Shown: positions 1-11,520, counted from the stretch's first letter. The stretch: DNA of 64,000 nucleotides from Pseudomonas oryzihabitans (GCF_014522265.1 NZ_CP017024.1:2640001-2704000), one strand, 5' to 3'. Made by a program: numbers and translations. The notes: generated from the letters alone by a model not told the origin.

Positions 1-39
1 AGCGTCCTTGGATGCCAGCGAGATTGCTTGGGGTTATAT

Positions 40-2932
<2,893 letters not shown>

Positions 2933-3090
2933 ATAACACCCAAACAATCTGACCGCGTGTCAGAGCGTGAGGAAGACGACGCCGAAAACGGCGCGTGGGT
3001 TCGCAAGACCCAAGACGAGTTGTCTACTTCGATCACAGACCCAATTGGGCCAGCCAGGCAGCCTCATCGCCTGGTCAGCCAACCGAATTG

Positions 3091-3206
3091 CTTGACGAAC
3101 ATAGAGCATTGGAACCACCTGATCCCTTCCCGAACTCAGAAGTGAAACGATGCATCGCCGATGGTAGTGTGGGGTTTCCCCATGTGAGAGTAGGTCATCG
3201 TCAAGC
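3091..3206 (+). rRNA. rrf: 5S ribosomal RNA
   Basis: About 116 nt, 158 nt after the 23S gene in the same operon. It carries the standard bacterial 5S segments GGAACCACCTGATCCC, CCGAACTCAGAAGTGAAACG and GATGGTAGTGTGGGGTTTCC. The 5' CTTGACGA pairs with the 3' TCGTCAAG to form helix I. The terminator follows directly, so no further 5S or tRNA gene is attached to this operon. Confidence 0.97.
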
Positions 3207-3218
3207 GCCTAACACCCA

Positions 3219-3256
3219 GCACCCCCGCTCAGTTCACTCTGGCGGGGGTGTTGTCT
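3219..3256 (+). terminator. rRNA operon terminator
   Basis: Hairpin with arms CACCCCCGC (3220-3228) and GCGGGGGTG (3242-3250), followed by TTGTCTTT. It lies 13 nt after the 5S end and closes the rRNA operon before birA. Confidence 0.85.
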
Positions 3257-3289
3257 TTGGGGCGGAAGAAAGTCGAACGGAGTCTGGGA

Positions 3290-4234
3290 ATGCCGTTGCT
3301 GAAACTGCTGAGTGATGGAAAATTTCATTCCGGCGTCGAGCTTGGTGAGGCCTTGGGCGTCTCCAGAAGTGCCATCTGGAAGCGGCTGAAGACGCTGGAA
3401 GATGACCTGGGCGTCGAGGTGTTCAAGGTGCCGGGCCGGGGTTACCGCCTGGAAGAGCCCCTGTCGCTGCTCGATGCCGAGCGGATCGCCCAAGAGGGCG
3501 GTTGGCCGGTAGCGGTCCTGGCTTCCATCGACTCCACCAATGCCGAAGCGCAACGGCGTCTGCATCAGCAATTGCCTCCATTCGCCTTGCTGGCCGAGCA
3601 TCAGCAGGCTGGCCGCGGCCGTCGTGGGCGCGCCTGGGTCAGTCCCTATGGCAAGAATCTTTATCTCACCGCCGTGGTATCCAGTCAGGGCGGGATCCAG
3701 AAGCTGCAGGCCCTGAGCCTGACCATGGGCCTGGCGGTCATCAGGACGCTGCAACAGTTGGGCGTCGAGGATGCCTGCCTGAAGTGGCCCAACGACGTCC
3801 TGGTGCGTGGCCGCAAGCTGGCCGGCATCCTCATCGAATTGTCGGGTGATCCGCAGGACGTCTGTCAGGCCATCATCGGCATCGGTATAAACGTCAACAT
3901 GCGTCTGGCCGACAACATCGATCAGCCCTGGATCTCCATGGCCGAAGCCCTGGGTGGTCTGCAGGATCGCAACCAGGTTGCCAGCCTGCTGCTCCGGGAG
4001 ATCGATAACCTGTGGCAGATTCACCGCCAGGCCGGATTCGCCGCCCTGCGCGACGAGTGGGAGCGTTATCATGGCTGGCAAGGTCGAGCGGTAACCCTGT
4101 CTTCGGGGGTTCGCTGTATTCAGGGCACAGTGGCAGGAGTTGCCGAAGATGGGGCTATCCTCATGCATGTAGACGGTCAGCCACAGGCCTTCAGCGGTGG
4201 CGAATTGAGCCTGAGCCTAGATCATGATTCTTGA
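3290..4234 (+). CDS. birA: Bifunctional biotin ligase / biotin operon repressor BirA
   Basis: Attaches biotin to the carrier protein of acetyl-CoA carboxylase through biotinyl-AMP, and represses biotin genes. The 314 residues show an N-terminal winged helix ([20 protein letters not shown]), the catalytic biotinyl-binding segment GRGRRGRAW and KWPNDVLV, then a C-terminal SH3-like domain. The frame is open back to a GTG at 3248, but that codon sits inside the rRNA terminator. The ATG at 3290 gives the usual family N-terminus ([15 protein letters not shown]). The gene overlaps coaX by 11 nt, which suggests translational coupling. Confidence 0.95.
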   Translation: MPLLKLLSDGKFHSGVELGEALGVSRSAIWKRLKTLEDDLGVEVFKVPGRGYRLEEPLSLLDAERIAQEGGWPVAVLASIDSTNAEAQRRLHQQLPPFALLAEHQQAGRGRRGRAWVSPYGKNLYLTAVVSSQGGIQKLQALSLTMGLAVIRTLQQLGVEDACLKWPNDVLVRGRKLAGILIELSGDPQDVCQAIIGIGINVNMRLADNIDQPWISMAEALGGLQDRNQVASLLLREIDNLWQIHRQAGFAALRDEWERYHGWQGRAVTLSSGVRCIQGTVAGVAEDGAILMHVDGQPQAFSGGELSLSLDHDS

Positions 4235-4976
4235 ACTCGATTGCGGTAACAGCCTGATCAAGTGGCGGCTGCTTGCCGCCGGCGCCGAAGTGGCCGCTAC
4301 GGGCATTGTCGACAGCGACGAGGGCCTGGTGGCTGCGTTGTCCCAGCCCGATACACCGCCACTGGCGGCTTGTCGCCTGGTCAGCGTGCGCAGCGACGAA
4401 GAGACCCAGGAGCTCAAGGAGCGGCTGACCGCTACCTTCGGCATTCCCTGTCACCAGGCCGTCCCGGTCGAGGCCTGGAATGGCGTACGTAATGGCTATC
4501 GTGATTATCAGCGCCTGGGCATGGATCGCTGGCTGGTGATCCTGGCCGCGGTACGGCTGGCCGAGGGCAAGGCGTGCGTGGTCCTGGATCTGGGCACCGC
4601 GGTCACGGCCGATCTGGTCGACGCCCAGGGCGAGCATCAGGGAGGGTTCATCTGTCCGGGGATTCCGTTGATGCGTCGGGAACTGCAGACCCATACCCGG
4701 CGGATCCGCTACGATCCACATTGGGCCAGTGGTGAACGCTACGAGGCACCAGGACGCACGACCAGCGAGGCCGTGGAGCGTGGGTGTCTGTACATGCTCA
4801 AGGGATTCGTCCGTACCCAGTACGAACTGGCTCAGGAGATGTTCGCCGAAGGTTGCGAGATCTTTCTGACCGGGGGTGACGCGGAACTGGTCAAACATGT
4901 CGTTCCGGGCGCGCGAATCGTGCCCGATATGGTGTTTGCTGGATTGGCTTTGGCGTGTCCGCTCGAGAACGAATGA
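4224..4976 (+). CDS. coaX: Type III pantothenate kinase CoaX
   Basis: Phosphorylates pantothenate in the first step of coenzyme A synthesis. The 250-residue product starts with [15 protein letters not shown], the phosphate-binding DxGNS motif of the ASKHA fold, and has the second motif [13 protein letters not shown] and a GGFICPG segment. Type III enzymes differ from CoaA in not being inhibited by CoA. The ATG lies inside the end of birA, and the stop overlaps the start of the next small gene, so the three genes form a tight unit. Confidence 0.94.
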   Translation: MILELDCGNSLIKWRLLAAGAEVAATGIVDSDEGLVAALSQPDTPPLAACRLVSVRSDEETQELKERLTATFGIPCHQAVPVEAWNGVRNGYRDYQRLGMDRWLVILAAVRLAEGKACVVLDLGTAVTADLVDAQGEHQGGFICPGIPLMRRELQTHTRRIRYDPHWASGERYEAPGRTTSEAVERGCLYMLKGFVRTQYELAQEMFAEGCEIFLTGGDAELVKHVVPGARIVPDMVFAGLALACPLENE

Positions 4977-5152
4977 TGCGTTGGTTGTTTCTGCTATTGG
5001 TGGTACTGAACGTTTTCTACTACATATGGCACCAACAGCAGGTGCCATTGCTGGGTAAGGAAATCGCCCCTCTGGCGCTGTACAAAGGCGAGCGTGAAAA
5101 CATTCGCCTGTTGAACGAGACGGCATCTGGTGACGCTGCACGGCGTCAGTGA
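4973..5152 (+). CDS. Small single-span membrane protein, probable remnant of a SPOR-domain protein
   Basis: A 59-residue product with one N-terminal membrane segment ([16 protein letters not shown]) and a short polar tail. The start overlaps the coaX stop (ATGA). From memory, the gene after coaX in other Pseudomonas encodes a longer protein with the same N-terminus (membrane anchor, then a WHQQ and LYKG region) and a C-terminal SPOR domain that binds septal peptidoglycan. Here the frame stops after about 60 residues, and a different gene begins 28 nt later, so the SPOR part seems to be deleted rather than shifted out of frame. Whether the short form works is unknown. Confidence 0.6.
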   Translation: MMRWLFLLLVVLNVFYYIWHQQQVPLLGKEIAPLALYKGERENIRLLNETASGDAARRQ

Positions 5153-5180
5153 CGGCGGTACCCTTCGATGAGGAGCGAAG

Positions 5181-5639
5181 ATGCTGACGCTAGGTAATCT
5201 CAGCCTGTTACTGGGCGCAGTCGGCATTGGCCTGTGGTTCTGGCACGCCCACGGCATTCGCGAACGGGCGCTGTTGCTGGCCGAGCAGGAGTGTCGTCGC
5301 CGCAAGGTCATGCTGCTCGATGGCGCCGTGGCCTTTTCCCGCTTTCGCTGGCTGGCCGATGCCAAGGGGCGCAAGCGCCTGGCGCGGTTGTTCGCCTTCG
5401 AGTTCACCGTGACGGGCGAAGAGCGGTTCGATGCCTCTCTGGCCCTGTTCGGCAAGACCCTGGCCAAGGTCGAGTTCGCGCCCTTCCTGGTACCCGAGGT
5501 CGAGCGCCCGGCGGCAGATTCGGTGGTGGCTTCGGCCCCTGCCTATCAGGCCAAGCCCGAACACGGCCAGGTGGTCTATCTGGATCAATGGCGGCAGCGC
5601 CAGCGTACCGAGACCAGCAGGCGCCAAGAGCCGGAGTGA
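5181..5639 (+). CDS. DUF3301 domain-containing membrane-anchored protein
   Basis: A 152-residue protein with an N-terminal membrane segment (LSLLLGAVGIGLWFWHA), a basic stretch RERALLLAEQECRRRKVMLLDG, a folded core and a polar tail. The pattern AEQECRRRKVMLLDG near the membrane is typical of DUF3301; no function is established. A purine-rich ribosome site (GAGGAGCG) lies just before the ATG. It follows the coaX unit by 28 nt and may be co-transcribed with it. Confidence 0.7.
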   Translation: MLTLGNLSLLLGAVGIGLWFWHAHGIRERALLLAEQECRRRKVMLLDGAVAFSRFRWLADAKGRKRLARLFAFEFTVTGEERFDASLALFGKTLAKVEFAPFLVPEVERPAADSVVASAPAYQAKPEHGQVVYLDQWRQRQRTETSRRQEPE

Positions 5640-5737
5640 TTTCCGGCGCTATCTCCTAAAGCTTTTCCTTCCGTAGTCCCGACGATCAGCTCCGGCTGGT
5701 CCGTTCCGGCTTTCCGCTTCTTTTCATGTGATCCCTG

Positions 5738-7027
5738 ATGTTCAGCCCTCTCGTTACCTTTCCTGCACTCTATTTCGCCACTCTCCTGATGCTGGCCGGC
5801 TCCGGCCTCTTCACCACCTATATCGGTCTGAGACTGACCGGCGAGGGGGCGGGGGATCTGTGGACCGGCGCCCTGATGGCGGCCTACTACTTCGGACTGG
5901 TCTGCGGTGGCAAGTTCGGTCATCGGCTGATCGCCAGCGTCGGCCACATCCGTTCCTATGTGGCCTGCGCGGGCGCAGCGACCGTCACCGTGCTGATCCA
6001 CGCGCTGATCGACGACCTGAACGTCTGGATCGCGCTGAGATTCATCATGGGCGTGGTGATGATGAATCAATACATGGTGATCGAGAGCTGGCTCAACGAG
6101 CAGGCGGAGAATCATCAGCGCGGCAAGGTGTTCGCCGGCTACATGGTGGCGGTGGACCTGGGGCTGGTGATCGGTCAGGCGCTACTGGCCTGGCATCCGC
6201 AACTCGACTACAAGCCGCTGCTGCTGGTCGCCATCTGCTTCGCCTCCTGCCTGATTCCCCTGGCCATGACCCGCCGGGTGCACCCGGCCAAGCTGGTGGC
6301 GGCACCGCTGGAGATCCGTTTCTTCTGGCAGCGGGTACCCCAGTCGCTGGTCACCATCTTTACCGCGGGCCTGCTGGTGGGCGGCTTCTATGGCCTGGCG
6401 CCGGTATTCGCCAGTCGCAGTGGCCTGGATACGGCGCAGTCGAGCTTCTATGTGGGGTTGTGCATCGTCGCGGGCTTCTGTGCCCAGTGGCCGCTGGGCT
6501 GGCTGTCGGATCGCCTCGATCGCTGCAAGCTGATCCGCGCCAATGCGGTGTTGCTGTGCCTGGCGGCGGTGCCGCTGTGGGGGCTGATCAGCTTGCCCTA
6601 TCCCTGGCTGCTGGCCGCGGGCTTCGTCTCGGGAATGCTGCTGTTCACCCTCTACCCGCTGGCCACGGCCTTCGCCAACGACCACGTCGAGCCCGAGCGG
6701 CGCGTGGAATTGTCGGCGATGCTGCTGACCACCTATGGCGTCGGTGCCTGTATCGGGCCGCTGCTGGCCGGTGCGGCGATGGAGCATTTCGGCCCCGGCA
6801 CCTTCTATGTGCTGACCTCGGCCTATGCGCTGATCCTGATCGTCTTCGTGCAGCCCCGGTTCGTCAGTGGCGAGCACCGGCTGGACGCGGCACCGTTGCA
6901 TCACGTGGCCATGCCGGATTCCGTCAGTCCGATGGCAGCGGCGCTGGATCCGCGCATCGACGAGGTGCCGCAGGAGATGGTGGTGGAGGCCCCCGCCAGC
7001 ATTGGGCCGGGTAGCGAGAAGACCTGA
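5738..7027 (+). CDS. MFS transporter, YcaD-like
   Basis: A 429-residue inner-membrane carrier with about 12 membrane segments. The N-terminus (FATLLMLAGSGLFTTYIGLR), the MGVVMMNQYMVIESWLNE segment and the loop GWLSDRLDRCKLI match the YcaD/UMF group of the major facilitator family, whose substrates are mostly unknown. The C-terminus has a hydrophilic extension of about 50 residues after the last membrane segment. It is alone on this strand and converges with the repeat-protein gene. Confidence 0.82.
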   Translation: MFSPLVTFPALYFATLLMLAGSGLFTTYIGLRLTGEGAGDLWTGALMAAYYFGLVCGGKFGHRLIASVGHIRSYVACAGAATVTVLIHALIDDLNVWIALRFIMGVVMMNQYMVIESWLNEQAENHQRGKVFAGYMVAVDLGLVIGQALLAWHPQLDYKPLLLVAICFASCLIPLAMTRRVHPAKLVAAPLEIRFFWQRVPQSLVTIFTAGLLVGGFYGLAPVFASRSGLDTAQSSFYVGLCIVAGFCAQWPLGWLSDRLDRCKLIRANAVLLCLAAVPLWGLISLPYPWLLAAGFVSGMLLFTLYPLATAFANDHVEPERRVELSAMLLTTYGVGACIGPLLAGAAMEHFGPGTFYVLTSAYALILIVFVQPRFVSGEHRLDAAPLHHVAMPDSVSPMAAALDPRIDEVPQEMVVEAPASIGPGSEKT

Positions 7028-7035
7028 TTAGGCGA

Positions 7036-7054
7036 GCCCGGCGCAAGGCCGGGC
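7036..7054. terminator. Hairpin between convergent genes
   Basis: Perfect 7-bp arms GCCCGGC and GCCGGGC around a 5-nt loop, between the convergent MFS and repeat-protein genes. No T run follows on either strand, so use as a terminator is only probable. Confidence 0.45.
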
Positions 7055-7073
7055 AGGAAGGGACGGGTAGGGC

Positions 7074-7538
7074 TCAGGCCTGACGGGTCTGGCCGGCCCT
7101 GATCAGGCGGTCGAGGGTCTGGGCGGAGCCATTTTCGGCCAGGGCGTCATCCTGCAGGCGATGCTGCTGGCGGTCGATCAGCCGACCCATGGGGCGCTGG
7201 CTGGATTCTTCGGCCACTGCATCGTCACCGAGACGCTGTTGCTGGTCTTCGATCACCTGTCCCATGGGGCGCAGGCTGGATTCCTCGGCGATCCGACGTT
7301 CCTGCAGCTGGCGTTGCTGCTGCTTGATGACCCCACCCAGGGGACGCAGGCTGGATTCTTCGGCCAGGGTACGTTGCTGCAGGCGCTGCTGCTGTTGCTT
7401 GATCAGCTGGCCCAGTGGGCGTTGGCTGGATTCCTCGGCGATCTGGGTGGCAGCGTTCGGGGTGAAGGCGAAGTCCTGGGCGAAGGTGTTAAGAGCCAGG
7501 GCGGTCAGGGCGAAACCGAAGGCGATACGCAGGTTCAT
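7074..7538 (-). CDS. Secreted protein of five tandem 25-residue repeats
   Basis: A 154-residue protein. Residues 1-20 form a clear signal peptide with likely cleavage after NTFA. After a short linker, residues 33-132 are four repeats of exactly 25 residues with consensus [ILV]AEESSxRPxGxxI followed by a Gln-rich helix; residues 133-154 are a worn fifth copy. The pattern suggests repeated amphipathic helices rich in Q, R and E in the periplasm or outside the cell. I recognise no family. It stands alone with its own upstream region. Confidence 0.75.
   Translation of the reverse strand: MNLRIAFGFALTALALNTFAQDFAFTPNAATQIAEESSQRPLGQLIKQQQQRLQQRTLAEESSLRPLGGVIKQQQRQLQERRIAEESSLRPMGQVIEDQQQRLGDDAVAEESSQRPMGRLIDRQQHRLQDDALAENGSAQTLDRLIRAGQTRQA
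7077..7442 (-). repeat. Five in-frame tandem 75-bp repeats
   Basis: Units at 7442-7368, 7367-7293, 7292-7218, 7217-7143 and a degenerate 7142-7077, all the same length and in frame with the secreted protein. The motif GCTGGATTCYTCGGC recurs on the plus strand at each full unit (for example near 7201, 7276, 7351 and 7426). Units of this kind can gain or lose copies by slippage. Confidence 0.85.
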
Positions 7539-7658
7539 GGTGGTGTCCTCTGGGGAAACTGTGCTGGAGTGCGTTCAGTATCCCGAGCAGGACCGCCCAG
7601 AAAAAATAGACTGGCCAGATAGTGACTATCAGCGCCGTCGATGCCTTTCAGAAAGTCT

Positions 7659-8594
7659 CTAGCTTCCCGTCGATGATTGCTCCTTTTCCGCTTCGCTCAG
7701 GTGAGCGCCGCCGAACAGTTCGCGCAAGGCGGCGGCGTAGTCGCGCGTGCCTATCACCATGCTGTTGGAGTGAGTCCCGCCGGGGATCAGCAGCAGGCGC
7801 TTGGGCGGCCGGGCCGCCGCATAGAGAGCCTCGCTGAAGCGAGGAGGCACATAGCGATCGTCGCCACCGTGGACGATGAGCACCGGGATATGGATGTCCG
7901 GGATCTTGTCCAGGGAATCGAATTTCTCCGACATCAGCCAGCGCAGGGGAAAGCGGGTGTCGACCACTGCCGTGGCGGCATCGGCCAGGGTGGTGAAGGT
8001 GGACTCGATGATCAGACCGGCCGCGGCGGGGTAGTCGCCGGTGGGATTCCCGTCGCGGGCGATGCGCCAGGCCAGGTCCACCGCCACGGCGCCGCCCAGG
8101 GAGTGGCCATAGAGGTATCTCTTGCGGGGATCGGGCTGCAAGCTCTGCAAGTACTTCCAGGCGACCCGGGCATCCTGGTAGACGCTGCGTTCGGAGGGCA
8201 CGTCGCCCGGACTTTCGCCAAAGCCGCGATAGTCGATGGCCAGCACCGAATAGCCGAGTTGCCGCAGGGTGGCGATGCGCCGGACCTGGGCGGTGAGATT
8301 CCAGCGGGTGCCGTGCAGATAGAGAAGGGTGGGGGCGTCTGGCCGGCGGGCGGGCCACCACCAGGCGTGCAGGTAGTCGGTGCCGGTCAGGCCGTCCGGC
8401 ACTGGCAGGTTGAACTGGCGGACGCCTTCCGGCACGCCGGTGAACCAGCTGGCATTGCCCGGTTCAATGCTGAACACCCACTGGCGTTCGCGATAGGCCA
8501 GTTCCGAGCAGCCATAGGGGACCCCGACCCCGACCAGCAGGGTGACGAAGAGCAGCGGGATCAGGCGGCGGCGGAGCAGGGTGGCGAGGGACAT
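7659..8594 (-). CDS. Membrane-anchored alpha/beta hydrolase
   Basis: A 311-residue serine hydrolase with an N-terminal membrane segment (LIPLLFVTLLVGVGVPYG). The catalytic set is visible: nucleophile Ser in GHSLGG, Asp in IVHGGDDRYVP and His in IPGGTHSN; the oxyanion segment is YLHGTRWN. This resembles the YfhR/BEM46 group of anchored hydrolases. The substrate is unknown. The frame extends 13 residues upstream, but the ATG at 8594 starts directly before the basic residues and membrane segment. Confidence 0.8.
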   Translation of the reverse strand: MSLATLLRRRLIPLLFVTLLVGVGVPYGCSELAYRERQWVFSIEPGNASWFTGVPEGVRQFNLPVPDGLTGTDYLHAWWWPARRPDAPTLLYLHGTRWNLTAQVRRIATLRQLGYSVLAIDYRGFGESPGDVPSERSVYQDARVAWKYLQSLQPDPRKRYLYGHSLGGAVAVDLAWRIARDGNPTGDYPAAAGLIIESTFTTLADAATAVVDTRFPLRWLMSEKFDSLDKIPDIHIPVLIVHGGDDRYVPPRFSEALYAAARPPKRLLLIPGGTHSNSMVIGTRDYAAALRELFGGAHLSEAEKEQSSTGS

Positions 8595-8717
8595 GGCTTT
8601 CTCTGGATACCGGAAGACGCAGGGTAGGGGCATCCGTCGCCTGGCGCGAACCCCCGTTTCGGTTGGACAGTCATCCTAGAGACAGCGACTGCAGTGACCC
8701 CCAATCCGAGGTGAGCC

Positions 8718-9236
8718 ATGAGTGCGACGGCCAAGAAGAGCGATCCCGAACTCTGGGAAAAGGTGAAGAAAGAGATTACCAAGGGCGACAAGGGCGGCAA
8801 GCCCGGTCAATGGTCGGCGCGCAAGGCGCAACTGGCCTCCCAGGAGTACCAGAAGCGCGGTGGTGAATACCAGGGCGGCAAGGGCAAGGACAATCATCTG
8901 CAGCAGTGGACCGACGAGAAGTGGGACACCCGCTCCGGCAAGAAATCCGAGGACACCGGCGAACGCTATCTGCCGGAAAAGGCCCGGGACTCCCTGAGCA
9001 AGGAAGAGTACCAGCGCACCACGGCCAAGAAGCGCCGTGACACGCGCCGGGGCCAGCAGCATTCCAAGCAACCCGCCGATGTGGCACGCAAGACGGCCGC
9101 GGCGCGTGAGTCGGGCCTGGCCGGCCTGACCAAGGACGAGCTGATGAAACGAGCGGCGCGCCGCGAGGTGCGGGGGCGTTCGCGCATGAAGAAAGACGAA
9201 CTGGTCAAAGCGTTGCAAAAGGCAGGTGAAAAATGA
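8718..9236 (+). CDS. DUF5872 protein with C-terminal Rho-N/SAP-like motif
   Basis: A 172-residue, very basic, soluble protein. The N-terminal two thirds (DPELWEKVKKEITKGDKGG, GQWSARKAQLASQEY, QQWTDEKWDTRSGKK, GERYLPEKARD) match my recollection of DUF5872. The last 35 residues (LTKDELMKRAARREVRGRSR then MKKDELVKAL) form a helix-loop-helix like Rho N-terminal or SAP domains, which bind nucleic acid. It overlaps the next gene by ATGA, so the two are probably translated together. The gene at 15420 has nearly the same tail. Confidence 0.72.
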   Translation: MSATAKKSDPELWEKVKKEITKGDKGGKPGQWSARKAQLASQEYQKRGGEYQGGKGKDNHLQQWTDEKWDTRSGKKSEDTGERYLPEKARDSLSKEEYQRTTAKKRRDTRRGQQHSKQPADVARKTAAARESGLAGLTKDELMKRAARREVRGRSRMKKDELVKALQKAGEK

Positions 9237-9631
9237 GCACCAAGAAGGCTTCCAACGACGACAAGAAAGACGACAAGAAAGAGGTACGCAGCGAGTTCAA
9301 GCAGGTGGTCAACATGACCCCGAGTCAGCTGCGTAAATGGCTCAGTGGCGACACCAGCAAGGGCGTGGGCATGACCAAGGGTGGCAAGAAGGTCACGGCG
9401 GCCAACGATGGCAAGGCGGTCGGCCATGCCATGGGCGAACGCATCCTGGAGCTCAAGGGCAAGCGTCAGGCTGAGCTGGAAGACGATGACTACCAGGCCA
9501 TGCGCAAGGTCATCGGCTATGTGCATCGCCATCTCAAGCAGCGACCGGACGGCGACATAGAAGACTCGCGCTGGCGCAAGTCGCTGATGAACTGGGGTCA
9601 CGACCCCCTGCGCGACAAGCGCAGCGCCTGA
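9233..9631 (+). CDS. DUF3140 domain-containing protein
   Basis: A 132-residue hydrophilic protein. The segments VNMTPSQLRKWL, VGHAMGERILEL, KVIGYVHRHLKQRP and SLMNWGHDPL are characteristic of DUF3140, a family of unknown function found in soil bacteria. The start overlaps the stop of the DUF5872 gene. A strong terminator follows, so the two genes form a complete operon. Gene partnership and charge suggest a DNA-associated or stress role, but this is inference. Confidence 0.75.
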   Translation: MSTKKASNDDKKDDKKEVRSEFKQVVNMTPSQLRKWLSGDTSKGVGMTKGGKKVTAANDGKAVGHAMGERILELKGKRQAELEDDDYQAMRKVIGYVHRHLKQRPDGDIEDSRWRKSLMNWGHDPLRDKRSA

Positions 9632-9640
9632 TCCCGACGA

Positions 9641-9666
9641 ACCGCAGCCCAGGCTGCGGTTTTTCT
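9641..9666 (+). terminator. Intrinsic terminator of the DUF5872-DUF3140 operon
   Basis: Arms ACCGCAGCC and GGCTGCGGT followed by TTTTCTTT, 10 nt after the DUF3140 stop. Confidence 0.88.
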
Positions 9667-9774
9667 TTGGCAGAGAGTGACTGGCCGAATTTGTGGGCAA
9701 CTGTGACGCCGCAGCGCGGACACAAAGGAGTAGGGTAGCCGCCTATCTATCTGAACGCGTTCAAGGAGTTGTCG

Positions 9775-10664
9775 ATGGCACCCCGGGATCTGTTGCTGGC
9801 ACTGGTCGTCATCCTGGCCTGGGGGGTGAACTTCGTGGTCATCAAGGTTGGCCTGCATGGCGTGCCGCCCATGCTGCTGGGAGCCCTGAGATTCTGCCTG
9901 GCGGCCTTTCCGGCCATCCTCTTCGTGCGCCGCCCCAGGTCTCCTGGCGATTGCTGCTGGCCTACGGCCTGACCATTTCCCTGGGCCAGTTCGCCTTTCT
10001 GTTCTCGGCCATGTACGTGGGCATGCCGGCGGGCCTGGCCTCGCTGGTCTTGCAGGCCCAGGCCTTCTTTACCCTGGCCTTCGCCGCGACCTTCCTCGGG
10101 GAAAAGGTGCGCCGGGCGAGTCTGGCCGGGCTGCTGGTGGCGGCGCTCGGCCTGCTGCTGATCGGCACCGAACATGGCGTCACCATGACCCTGGCCGGTT
10201 TCCTGCTGACCCTGGCGGCGGCGGCCATGTGGGGGCTGGGCAACATCGTCACCAAGAAGATCGGCAAGGTGGACATGCTCGGTCTGGTGGTCTGGGGCAG
10301 CCTGATTCCGCCCATTCCCTTCTTCATCCTCTCGCTGCTGCTGGAAGGCCCGCAACAGATCACCACGGCGCTGACGTCGCTGTCGGGCGGGTCGGTCTTT
10401 GCCATCGTCTACCTGGCCTTTATCGCCACCCTGGTCGGTTATGGCATCTGGAGCCGGCTGCTGTCGCGTTATCCGGCCGGCCAGGTGGCGCCCTTTTCGC
10501 TGCTGGTGCCGGTGGTGGGGCTGAGTTCGGCCGCCGTGCTGCTGGGTGAGCAGATGACCGTTCAGCAGGAAGTGGGCGGCGTGGCAGTCATGCTCGGGCT
10601 GTTGATCAATGTCTTTGGCGGCCGCTGGCTGGATGCCCGGAGCAAGGCGTCGCCCGGTGCATGA
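9775..10664 (+). pseudogene. EamA family transporter, single-base frameshift
   Basis: The ATG at 9775 has a good ribosome site (AAGGAG at 9763). It reads MAPRDLLLALVVILAWGVNF and continues to FVRRP near 9936, where the frame is lost. In the next frame the protein resumes exactly as QVSWRLLLAYGLTISLGQ and continues to 10664. Joined, it would be 296 residues with two EamA halves, the normal size for this drug/metabolite exporter family. Adding one C to the CCCC run at 9933-9936 restores it. A sequencing error is as likely as a true mutation. Confidence 0.8.
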
Positions 10665-10667
10665 TAT

Positions 10668-10691
10668 TGCACGATCATAAATGATTGTGCA
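10668..10691. promoter_or_regulatory. Inverted repeat, candidate operator of the DeoR gene
   Basis: Arms TGCACGATCA (10668-10677) and TGATTGTGCA (10682-10691) around TAAA, matching at 9 of 10 positions. An extra TGCATGAT occurs at 10658 and again at 10688. It lies 30 nt before the DeoR start and follows the EamA stop directly. Autoregulation by the DeoR protein is inferred from position. Confidence 0.55.
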
Positions 10692-10720
10692 TGATGTGCT
10701 GGTCCTCTTGGAGTATCAGC

Positions 10721-11500
10721 ATGAATGCAGCAGCCGTCCACCTTCCCGAAGAACGCCAGGCCGCGATCCTGGCCCTGTTGCGCGAACAAGGCCGGGTCCT
10801 GTCGGCTGAACTGGCCGCGACCTGGGGCATTTCCGAAGACAGCGTGCGTCGCGACCTGCGCGAACTGGCCCGCCAGGGCCTGTGCCGTCGGGTGTACGGT
10901 GGGGCGCTCTCGCTGCTGACGCCGCCGGAGGCGCTGCCGGCGCGTATCGGTCAGGACGAGGCGGCCAAGCAGACACTCGGGCAGGCCGCGGCCAGGCTGG
11001 CGCAACGGGGGCAATTGCTGCTGCTGGACGCCGGCTCGACCAACCTGGCCATCGCCCAGGCGCTGCCCATGGATCTCGACCTGACCGTGGCCACCAATGC
11101 ACCGGTGATCGCTGCGGCACTGCTGCAGCGCCCGGGGATCCGGGTGTTGATGATCGGCGGCCTGGCCACGCCGGAGTCGGGTGCCTGTCTGGGCGCCCGG
11201 GCGCTGCGTGACCTGCGTGGCGTGCGCGCCGACCTGGCCTTTCTCGGGACCTGCGCCCTGGCGGTGGAGACCGGCGTGACCGGCTTCGACCTGGAAGAAG
11301 CCGAATTCAAGGTGGCCGTGGCCGAGCAGAGCAGCCAGGTCGCCGTCGCGGTGACCGCCGAGAAGCTCGACAGCGTGGCCTTCTATCACGTGCTCCGACT
11401 CGATCAGCTGAACCATCTGGTGCTGGAACCGGGGCTGAGCGAGGAGCGCCTGCAGCCCTATCGTGACGCCGGGCTGCAGCTGCATTCGCTCGATCGCTAG
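10721..11500 (+). CDS. DeoR/GlpR family transcriptional regulator
   Basis: A 259-residue repressor-type protein. The N-terminal winged helix reads QAAILALLREQGRVLSAELA and ISEDSVRRDLRELARQGLCR, followed by the family signature RRVYGGAL. The C-terminal sensor domain contains LLLDAGSTN, which binds phosphorylated sugars in relatives. The ATG at 10721 is chosen over the upstream in-frame TTG because it gives the standard N-terminus and leaves the operator outside the gene. It lies 20 nt before an MFS gene, whose substrate may be its effector. Confidence 0.88.
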   Translation: MNAAAVHLPEERQAAILALLREQGRVLSAELAATWGISEDSVRRDLRELARQGLCRRVYGGALSLLTPPEALPARIGQDEAAKQTLGQAAARLAQRGQLLLLDAGSTNLAIAQALPMDLDLTVATNAPVIAAALLQRPGIRVLMIGGLATPESGACLGARALRDLRGVRADLAFLGTCALAVETGVTGFDLEEAEFKVAVAEQSSQVAVAVTAEKLDSVAFYHVLRLDQLNHLVLEPGLSEERLQPYRDAGLQLHSLDR

Positions 11501-11520
11501 ACTCGCGTCCAAGGATCGCC

